Below the pieces are notes generated by a model that worked only from the letters and a program-made list of their open reading frames with translations, was not told the origin of the DNA and did no database searches. Of a stretch of 5,017 nt of DNA, positions 1 through 4,598 are shown piece by piece; the stretch's first letter is position 1; each line of letters starts with the position of its first letter. The translations under genes were made by a program, and so were the position numbers. The stretch is from Betaproteobacteria bacterium (GTDB lineage: Bacteria > Pseudomonadota > Gammaproteobacteria > Burkholderiales > SG8-39): NCBI GenBank assembly GCA_005882235.1, contig VBCT01000032.1, positions 1 through 5,017 on the forward strand, given 5' to 3'.

Positions 1-55
1 CGAACGCGATGAACATCACCCCGGCCCAGAAATCCTTGCCGTTCGTTATTTTCAT
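1..55 (-). CDS. TctB-family tricarboxylate transporter small membrane subunit, N-terminal fragment
   Basis: Only the first 18 codons are in the window; the gene continues past the left edge. The visible peptide is MKITNGKDFWAGVMFIAF. A short polar start, then K-D-F-W-A/S-G and a hydrophobic helix, is the typical opening of TctB-family proteins, the small four-helix inner-membrane subunit of tripartite tricarboxylate transporters. These work with the large TctA permease and a periplasmic TctC/Bug binding protein to take up carboxylates. The ATG at 53-55 has a strong GGAGG five bases upstream. The gene upstream on the same strand is a cNMP-binding protein rather than the usual tctC, so the binding-protein gene must lie elsewhere. 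The assignment rests on a short stretch, and the substrate cannot be guessed. Confidence 0.68.
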   Translation of the reverse strand, partial: MKITNGKDFWAGVMFIAF

Positions 56-60
56 TTCAC

Positions 61-65
61 CCTCC
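61..65 (-). promoter_or_regulatory. Ribosome binding site of the tctB-like gene
   Basis: The minus strand reads GGAGG here (CCTCC on the plus strand), five bases before the ATG at 53-55. It is the strongest Shine-Dalgarno match on the minus strand of this window and fixes the start of the truncated gene at the left edge. Confidence 0.7.
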
Positions 66-119
66 ACCACTCCGGCCGCGTATTGTGCCACAGGTTCTTT
101 GGCCGGTATGACCCCCTGA

Positions 120-650
120 TCAAGTCTTTTCGCGATCCATGTAGTCGAGCAGCCTGGAACTGGTGTGACGCAGCCGCTGCGACAGCATAAGCACCAGTTC
201 CATTAGGATTTTCGCCCCGAGCGTTGTCTGCTCCAGGATGATGCGCGCCAGGCTGTCGCGCGATAGCACCGCGATCATGCAAGACTCCGCCGCAATGCAG
301 CTCGCAAAGCGCGGCTCGCCGTCGATCATCGACATCTCGCCGAACGATTGCCCCGGCGCGATCAGCGCAATCAGGCGCGGGGCGTTCGACCGGTCCTGCT
401 TGAACACCTCGATCCGGCCTTCGATGAGAAAGACCATGAAATCCCCCGCGTCGCCTTCGCGGATGATTTCCACGCCGGGGCCGGCGCGGTAGACCTGCAT
501 GAACTCGCTCAGCACGCGGATTTCCGTCAGGTTGAAGGTCTCGAAAAGGGGCGAGAACGTGATGAGGCTGTGAATCCTGCTGGCGAATTGCATCGGATCG
601 CCCAGCGACTCCAGCTGTGCCAGCCGGGCCCTTTCCGCAGTTTCTGCCAT
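120..650 (-). CDS. Stand-alone cyclic nucleotide-binding domain protein (Crp-like sensor without HTH)
   Basis: This 176-residue soluble protein is almost entirely one cNMP-binding beta-roll (about residues 30-145). Visible hallmarks are the hydrophobic N-terminal helix followed by SPLFETFN, the G-x-x-I-I-x-E-G-D turn (residues 59-67), F-L-I-E-G-R-I-E-V (74-82), and the phosphate-binding cassette F-G-E-M-S (103-107) with Arg114. The C-terminal helix (MELVLMLSQRLRHTSSRLLDYM) ends the protein; there is no DNA-binding domain, so it is not a Crp/Fnr regulator by itself and probably signals through a partner. In the cassette the residue after Arg is Phe, where Crp has Ser/Thr, so the bound ligand may differ from cAMP. 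The start chosen is the ATG at 648-650. The frame is open to a TTG at 731, but the good promoter at 721-749 lies downstream of or over that TTG, and the extra 27 residues are low-complexity. It sits between the ubiA-like gene and tctB; no functional link is evident. Confidence 0.88.
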   Translation of the reverse strand: MAETAERARLAQLESLGDPMQFASRIHSLITFSPLFETFNLTEIRVLSEFMQVYRAGPGVEIIREGDAGDFMVFLIEGRIEVFKQDRSNAPRLIALIAPGQSFGEMSMIDGEPRFASCIAAESCMIAVLSRDSLARIILEQTTLGAKILMELVLMLSQRLRHTSSRLLDYMDREKT

Positions 651-720
651 CTTCGGACTCGCCTCGGTGAGCCGCCGCGCGCGGGCCCGGCTCCCGCCGC
701 TCGCGCCGGTGACGGGCGAG

Positions 721-749
721 ATTATGCCCAAACGCCGTACCGATCACAA
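721..749 (-). promoter_or_regulatory. Sigma-70-type promoter for the cNMP-binding protein gene
   Basis: On the minus strand TTGTGA (744-749) and CATAAT (721-726) are separated by exactly 17 bases: four of six matches to the -35 consensus and five of six to the -10. Transcription would start near 714, giving a leader of about 64 bases to the ATG at 650. The promoter lies just after the stop codon of the ubiA-like gene (766), so the cNMP-binding gene can be expressed separately from the genes upstream of it. Confidence 0.6.
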
Positions 750-765
750 ATATCCAAGCGGCCTT

Positions 766-1644
766 TCACCCCGCTAGGAACCATCCGGTCGCGCCCAGCC
801 ACCCCGCGGTCGCCGCGATCAGGTGCGGATTGCGCAGCATCTCCCAGGCGGGATCACCGCCTCCCCCCTTCGAATACACGACTTGCAGATACCGAAACAG
901 GCCGTACAACACGAACGGAAACGTGAGGAAGAGCCGGTCGGTGCCATGAAGCGCTATGGTGTCCGGGTCCACCGTGTACAGCGCGTAGCCGAGCGCGGCG
1001 CAGGCAACGCTGACCGCGATCAGGCAATCCAGCAGCGCCATGCTGTAGCCGTCGAGGAAGACACGATGTCCGCCTCCTGAATTCGCGGGGCCAGTCACTG
1101 CGAGCAGCTCGGCCCGCCGTTTGCAGAAACCGAGAAACAGGGTGAGCATCAGCCCGCAGAGCAGCAGCCATTTCGACGGAGCGATGCCGACTCCCGCGGT
1201 GCCTGCGAGGATGCGCAGCATGAATCCGCCGGCGATCATGAACACATCGAGAATCACCACGTGCTTGAGCCCGGCGCTGTATCCGATATTGAGTACGATA
1301 TAGGCGGCGGCGATCAGCAGGGCCGGCAGCGAGACGGTGGCCGCGAGCGCGAGCCCGCCCAGCGCGAGGGCGACGCACAGCGCGATCGGCGCGCCCACGC
1401 CGATCTCGCCTCGCGCCAGCGGCCGTTCGCGCTTGTGCGGATGCAGGCGGTCGGCATCCCGGTCGGCGATGTCGTTGAGGATGTACACGGCGCTCGAGAC
1501 CAGGCAGAAGGCGGCGAACAGGACAAGCGCTTCCGCGACGAGCGTTGCGTCGTTCCATCCGTGGCCGAAGACCACGCCCATGAAAAGAAACCCGTTCTTG
1601 ATCCACTGGTGTGGGCGCAAAAGGCGGATGAGGGCGCTCGTCAT
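766..1644 (-). CDS. UbiA-family prenyltransferase, decaprenyl-phosphate phosphoribosyltransferase-like
   Basis: This 292-residue integral inner-membrane protein has about eight to nine hydrophobic segments. The first UbiA motif is N57-D58-I-A-D61-R-D-A-D65, followed by R-L-H-P-H-K-R-E-R-P-L-A. The second region is Y122-S-A-G-L-K127 through D133, then a G-G-F-x-L-R segment. The N-terminal L-L-R-P-H-Q-W-I-K-N, the H-P-x-K-R-x-R-P after the Asp motif, and K-R-R-A-E-L near residue 175 are hallmarks of the branch containing mycobacterial UbiA (Rv3806c). That enzyme transfers phosphoribose from PRPP to decaprenyl phosphate on the way to decaprenyl-phosphoryl-arabinose. I therefore favour a polyprenyl-phosphate phosphoribosyltransferase over a quinone-pathway UbiA (4-hydroxybenzoate type), though the exact substrate is inferred. 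The ATG lies four bases after the stop of the glycosyltransferase gene, suggesting one transcript and a shared lipid-linked-sugar job. No DprE1/DprE2-like epimerase genes are in the window. Confidence 0.87.
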   Translation of the reverse strand: MTSALIRLLRPHQWIKNGFLFMGVVFGHGWNDATLVAEALVLFAAFCLVSSAVYILNDIADRDADRLHPHKRERPLARGEIGVGAPIALCVALALGGLALAATVSLPALLIAAAYIVLNIGYSAGLKHVVILDVFMIAGGFMLRILAGTAGVGIAPSKWLLLCGLMLTLFLGFCKRRAELLAVTGPANSGGGHRVFLDGYSMALLDCLIAVSVACAALGYALYTVDPDTIALHGTDRLFLTFPFVLYGLFRYLQVVYSKGGGGDPAWEMLRNPHLIAATAGWLGATGWFLAG

Positions 1645-1648
1645 CGGG

Positions 1649-3154
1649 TCAGTCCTTTGTAGGGCAGGTCGGCGTGCTCAGATAGCGCTCGCAGAAATAG
1701 CAGTGTCCCTGCGGCAAGTACCGGGGAATGGCGTAGTAACGCTGTTGCAACGGTTTCAGGATCCTCTCGCGGTACGCAGCGAAATCGAAGCCGCGGCCGA
1801 GGACCACATGAAAGGTCGCACCCCAGAGAGTGAACTCCCTGTATTCGACGGAGCGGAAATAGGGCCGGTAGTCGGCATCGCCGGGCGCATCCTTGCGCAG
1901 CACCAGAATGTTCTTGCCGTCGAGCCGCCTGAAATCGGTCAGGATGTCGTCGTGCCGTGCGTGCGAGGAGGCGGCGCCGAATACGGCCACGCGCCGGCGC
2001 GCATGAAAGGACGCGACCGCCGACATCGAGTACCCGTCGGTGGCGAAATCGAATTCCTCCCCGTAGGGCTTCAGCTCACGGAGGATTTCAGGCATTCGTG
2101 CGTGGTACACGATGCCGTCGTAGAAACGCGCGCTCTTCCAGGTGTCGAGCGGCAGCATCGCCGCAGCGAGGATCGCCGCGACGTGGAGGGCGCTCAGGGC
2201 CCCTAGATAGAGCACCGAGCGCAGCAGCTGCTCGCGCGACAGCAAGCCGCCCGCAGCGACGAAAAAGAAAGGCACGAAGGCGAGCATCCAGTGCAGGCCG
2301 ATCAGCTTGACCGCCGAAAGCGCGGCGAAAAATCCGAAGGGGAGCGCGAAGACGACGGCGAAAAACCGCGTCGCCGGCTCACCGAGCGCAGCCGCCACGC
2401 GCCGGCGCTCTTTTGCGAGCTGCCACAGGGCGACCGGGCTGAGCACGTAGAGCACCGAGACGGCATAGACGAGCGGCGTCTTCCAAGACCAGCCGGCGGT
2501 GTCATGCCGGTTGTAGAGATTGAACATCAAGTTCGCCCAGCAATGCTCGTAATTCCACCAAAGGTTGACGGCGGCGAACGGAAGCGAACTCAGAACGACG
2601 AGCGCGAGCGCACGCCAGTCGCGCTGGCCGCGGGGGGAGAGCGCGACATGAACCACGTAGGCGAATCCCAGCAAGACGGCGAAGTACTTGGAAAGAAATG
2701 CCAGACCTAGAAATACGCCGGCAAGCGCGTACCAGCCGGCTGAGCGCCGGACGATCCCCAGCCAGAAGGCGAACGCCGAGGCGAAGCAAAAGAAAACGAG
2801 CGGCGTGTCGGTCGTGATAAAGACTCCCCATACATTCGCGGGGAGCAGCAAGAAGGCGAGCGCGGCGAGCGCCGCCTTAGCTTCGTCCACGCGGCGCAGC
2901 ACGACGTAGATTCCCGCTGCGAGCGCGAAGGGCAGCAGGGTCACCGGCAGGCGCAGCAGCCATTCTGCGCGCGACAGCTTGAGCAGAAGAGCGAGCAGCC
3001 AGCCGATCATCGGCGGATGATCGTAATAGCCGTAGTCCGGATAAGCGCCCCATTCGGCGAAATACGCTTCGTCGCCGGTGAAGGGAAAGACCGCGGACAG
3101 CCACAGCTTGAACGCGAGGATCAGCGCCGCGGCGCCCCAGAAAACCGGGGACAG
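1649..3154 (-). CDS. GT-C / family 39 (ArnT/PMT-like) membrane glycosyltransferase with start codon displaced by a repeat
   Basis: The product is a polytopic inner-membrane glycosyltransferase of the kind that uses polyprenyl-phosphate sugars. Numbering from a CTG at 3152-3154 (501 residues), visible parts are a first hydrophobic helix (about 5-25), the luminal acidic loop with D28-E29-A-Y-F, the G-Y-Y-D-H-P-P motif (42-48), T-T-D-T-P (114-118), L-S-K-Y (154-157), about ten further hydrophobic segments, and a soluble C-terminal part of roughly 150 residues ending in a C-x-x-C pair and a third Cys. The first ordinary start in this frame is the ATG at 3008-3010 (453 residues), which would omit helix 1 and the acidic loop that carries the catalytic Asp in ArnT/PMT enzymes. 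Between 3010 and the aroG stop the frame stays open but has no ATG, GTG or TTG. Codons from about 3141 outward belong to the inverted repeat. The gene may use CTG, or it may be disabled. The stop at 1649-1651 lies four bases from the ubiA-like gene. Confidence 0.82.
   Translation of the reverse strand: MSPVFWGAAALILAFKLWLSAVFPFTGDEAYFAEWGAYPDYGYYDHPPMIGWLLALLLKLSRAEWLLRLPVTLLPFALAAGIYVVLRRVDEAKAALAALAFLLLPANVWGVFITTDTPLVFFCFASAFAFWLGIVRRSAGWYALAGVFLGLAFLSKYFAVLLGFAYVVHVALSPRGQRDWRALALVVLSSLPFAAVNLWWNYEHCWANLMFNLYNRHDTAGWSWKTPLVYAVSVLYVLSPVALWQLAKERRRVAAALGEPATRFFAVVFALPFGFFAALSAVKLIGLHWMLAFVPFFFVAAGGLLSREQLLRSVLYLGALSALHVAAILAAAMLPLDTWKSARFYDGIVYHARMPEILRELKPYGEEFDFATDGYSMSAVASFHARRRVAVFGAASSHARHDDILTDFRRLDGKNILVLRKDAPGDADYRPYFRSVEYREFTLWGATFHVVLGRGFDFAAYRERILKPLQQRYYAIPRYLPQGHCYFCERYLSTPTCPTKD
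1653..1657 (-). promoter_or_regulatory. Ribosome binding site of the ubiA-like gene, inside the upstream gene
   Basis: The minus strand reads AAGGA here, eight bases before the ATG at 1642-1644 and within the last codons of the glycosyltransferase gene. Its position, with a four-base gap between stop and start, points to translational coupling of the two genes. Confidence 0.5.
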
Positions 3155-3228
3155 ACCACGTTTATTGCTCGGTCCCGGGTCGCCGGTTTCCTTGGTTCGA
3201 TGAAAAAACGTGGTCTGTCCCCGGTTTT
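3141..3228. repeat. REPIN-like element: two 23-base arms in perfect inverted orientation
   Basis: Bases 3141-3163 and 3206-3228 are exact reverse complements over 23 bases, separated by a 42-base interior. The core of the left arm is CCGGGGACAGACCACG. The size and layout (two inverted palindromic-type ends around a short spacer, no coding capacity) fit a REPIN or small non-autonomous element mobilised by a REP-associated tyrosine transposase. I recall this GGGGACAGACCACG core as a high-copy repeat in environmental proteobacteria, but that is memory, not a search. One end lies two bases after the aroG stop codon and the other overlaps the 5' end of the glycosyltransferase frame. In minus-strand RNA the arms can pair into a long hairpin followed by UUUU, so it may also reduce read-through from aroG. 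Confidence 0.8.
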
Positions 3229-3230
3229 TG

Positions 3231-4301
3231 TTAGGAGTCTTCGGTTTTAACCAGCCGGCGCTTGCGCACCGCCTCGGCGAGATTCCTGAGCAGCGGCACG
3301 CTGTCCTCCCAGCCGATGCAGGCGTCGGTGATGCTCTGGCCGTATACGAGGGGCTTTTCCGGAACGAGATCCTGGCGGCCGGCCTTGAGGTGCGATTCGA
3401 CCATGAGGCCGATGATGCGGTCCTCGCCGGCGGCGACCTGGCGCGCGACCTCGCGCGCGACGTCGATCTGGCGCTGGTACATCTTCTGGCTGTTCGAATG
3501 GCTGCAATCGACCATCAGGCGCTGCTCGAGCCCGGCGCCGGCCAGCTCCCTGGCCGCAGCGTCGATGCTTCCCGCGTCGTAATTCGGATGTTTTCCGCCG
3601 CGCAGAATGATGTGGCAGTCCTCGTTGCCGTTGGTCGAGACGATCGCGGAGTGCCCCTCCTTGGTCACCGAAAGGAAATGGTGGGGAGTGCGCGCGGCCT
3701 TCAGCGCGTCGACCGCGATGCGCACATTCCCGTCGGTGCCGTTCTTGAAGCCGACCGCGCACGACAGCCCGGAGGCGAGCTCGCGATGCACCTGCGATTC
3801 CGTGGTGCGCGCGCCGATCGCGCCCCAGCTCACCAGGTCCGCGTAGTACTGCGGCGAGATCATGTCCAGAAACTCCGTGCCCGCGGGCAGCCCTGCCTCG
3901 TTGATGTCCATGAGCAGCTCGCGCGCGAGGCGCAGCCCCTTGTTGATCTGAAAGCTGCCGTCGAGGTCCGGATCGTTGATCAGTCCCTTCCAGCCCACGG
4001 TCGTGCGGGGTTTCTCGAAGTAGACGCGCATGACGACGACGAGGTCCCGCTCGAGTTCCCTTCTCATTTCGACGAGCTTGCGCGCGTACTCGAGGCCCGC
4101 CTTGGGATCATGGATCGAGCACGGTCCGATGATGACGAGAACCCTGTCGTCCGAACCGTGAAGGAGACGGTGAATCGCCTGCCGCGTGTTATAGGTCAGC
4201 TCCGCGGTTTTCTCCGAGCAGGGAAATTCGCGCAGCAGGTGCGCGGGTGGCGCGAGCTCCTTGATCTCCCGGATCCTGACGTCGTCGACTTTGAAGTGCA
4301 T
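3231..4301 (-). CDS. aroG: Class I 3-deoxy-7-phosphoheptulonate (DAHP) synthase, Phe-sensitive AroG type
   Basis: This 356-residue cytosolic enzyme condenses phosphoenolpyruvate and erythrose 4-phosphate to DAHP, the first step of the shikimate pathway. The sequence aligns without gaps to E. coli AroG as I recall it, so numbering carries over. Metal ligands Cys61, His268, Glu302 and Asp326 are present, as are substrate-binding Arg92, Lys97, Arg165 and Lys186. Conserved blocks are GPCSIHDP (59-66), VYFEKPRTTVGWKGLINDP (93-111), GARTTESQVHRELASG (163-178) and SITDACIGWED (323-333). Residues lining the AroG phenylalanine site are kept (Asp6, Asp7, Pro150, Leu175, Leu179, Ser180, Phe209, Ser211, Val221), which favours feedback by Phe. 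The start chosen is the ATG at 4299-4301 because residues 1-10 match the AroG N-terminus (M-x-x-x-x-D-D-x-R-I); the frame is open to an ATG at 4427, but those 42 extra residues do not resemble the family. The Shine-Dalgarno sequence is weak. It is divergent from the AAA ATPase. Confidence 0.96.
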   Translation of the reverse strand: MHFKVDDVRIREIKELAPPAHLLREFPCSEKTAELTYNTRQAIHRLLHGSDDRVLVIIGPCSIHDPKAGLEYARKLVEMRRELERDLVVVMRVYFEKPRTTVGWKGLINDPDLDGSFQINKGLRLARELLMDINEAGLPAGTEFLDMISPQYYADLVSWGAIGARTTESQVHRELASGLSCAVGFKNGTDGNVRIAVDALKAARTPHHFLSVTKEGHSAIVSTNGNEDCHIILRGGKHPNYDAGSIDAAARELAGAGLEQRLMVDCSHSNSQKMYQRQIDVAREVARQVAAGEDRIIGLMVESHLKAGRQDLVPEKPLVYGQSITDACIGWEDSVPLLRNLAEAVRKRRLVKTEDS

Positions 4302-4351
4302 GGCTGTCGCCGGTGCCCGGCGGCCCTTCTCTAACAAGCTGAAAAGCCTGA

Positions 4352-4357
4352 ATTTTA
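4352..4357 (-). promoter_or_regulatory. Candidate -10 element for aroG
   Basis: The minus strand reads TAAAAT, five of six matches to the sigma-70 -10 consensus, about 50 bases upstream of the aroG ATG. No convincing -35 hexamer lies 16-18 bases further upstream (CCGCGA at 17), so if real it would be a weak or activated promoter. Confidence 0.33.
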
Positions 4358-4551
4358 CCCGAATAAATCCACGGTCGCGGAGCGCTGCGCCGCCCGCATC
4401 CAATGCAGCGACTCGCACAGGCAGCATCGCTCCGAGCGCCTTCTCGGACCGTCAAAAAATCACGCCCTTGGCAAACGCGGAGCGAGAGTGCCAGAAACTG
4501 CCGGTCAACGCAGCGAAACCGCAGTCCGTTAGGGATGTCAGACGGGTTGTA

Positions 4552-4565
4552 GGTATCACTCTTGC
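4552..4565 (+). promoter_or_regulatory. Possible sigma-54-like promoter for the AAA ATPase gene
   Basis: GG at 4552-4553 and GC at 4564-4565 are separated by exactly ten bases, the spacing of the -24/-12 elements, and the -12 side reads TTGC as in the consensus. The -24 side (GGTATC rather than GGCAC) is poor. Transcription would start near 4577, leaving a leader of about 22 bases that includes the ribosome binding site. No good sigma-70 promoter is visible here: TTGTAG at 4547 followed after 17 bases by TAGCTT is weak. Confidence 0.28.
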
Positions 4566-4571
4566 GTGATA
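4554..4571. promoter_or_regulatory. Candidate operator: hyphenated palindrome TATCAC-N6-GTGATA
   Basis: TATCAC at 4554-4559 and GTGATA at 4566-4571 are exact reverse complements with a six-base spacer, 28 bases upstream of the ATPase start codon. The two half-sites are about one helical turn apart, as for a dimeric regulator, and the site overlaps where a promoter must lie. I do not recognise the regulator; it is not a Crp site (half-sites inverted) nor an Fnr site. Chance occurrence cannot be excluded. Confidence 0.35.
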
Positions 4572-4585
4572 GCTTGTATTCGCGT

Positions 4586-4590
4586 GGAGG
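4586..4590 (+). promoter_or_regulatory. Ribosome binding site of the AAA ATPase gene
   Basis: GGAGG lies eight bases before the ATG at 4599-4601, close to ideal in sequence and spacing. It decides the start of the plus-strand gene. Confidence 0.75.
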
Positions 4591-4598
4591 CAGTCAGA

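Larger units (their letters stand above)
4302..4598. other. Divergent intergenic region between aroG and the AAA ATPase gene
   Basis: These 297 bases separate two divergent starts and contain no ORF I would call a gene; open frames crossing it are an upstream extension of aroG and shadows of the ATPase gene. It contains a -10-like TAAAAT for aroG (4352-4357), a small perfect stem of six base pairs (4431-4448) with no obvious role, and a palindrome and promoter-like spacing next to the ATPase gene (4552-4571). AT content rises near the two gene ends, as expected for promoters. Confidence 0.6.

Noticed and set aside
651..731. TTG start giving a 203-residue cNMP-binding protein
   Set aside because: No ribosome binding site precedes it, the added residues are low-complexity, and it falls inside the promoter at 721-749.
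744..765. Crp-binding site suggested by TGTGATC upstream of the cNMP-binding gene
   Set aside because: Only one half-site is present; the expected TCACA six bases further on is absent, and the bases are explained by the -35 element.
1337..2206. Plus-strand frame of 289 codons across the ubiA-like and glycosyltransferase genes
   Set aside because: It is antisense to two genes with clear membrane-enzyme motifs, has skewed Arg/Ala-rich composition and no recognisable domain.
3121..3159. Twelve-codon GTG reading frame inside the repeat as a coupled start for the glycosyltransferase
   Set aside because: It is out of frame, ends at a TGA 39 bases on, has no ribosome binding site, and no restart codon lies nearby in the right frame.
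3210..4334. Long plus-strand frame (374 codons) opposite aroG
   Set aside because: It is the antisense shadow of aroG, whose family match is near-complete; high GC content keeps the opposite frame open.
4302..4427. Upstream extension of aroG to an ATG at 4427 (42 extra residues)
   Set aside because: The extension is Arg/Ala-rich, unlike the DAHP synthase family, overlaps the likely promoter, and the ATG at 4301 matches the AroG N-terminus exactly.
4431..4448. Small perfect hairpin TCCGAG-N6-CTCGGA as a terminator
   Set aside because: No gene ends into it on either strand and there is no T-run on its 3' side in the plus direction (A-run instead), so it does not behave like an intrinsic terminator.
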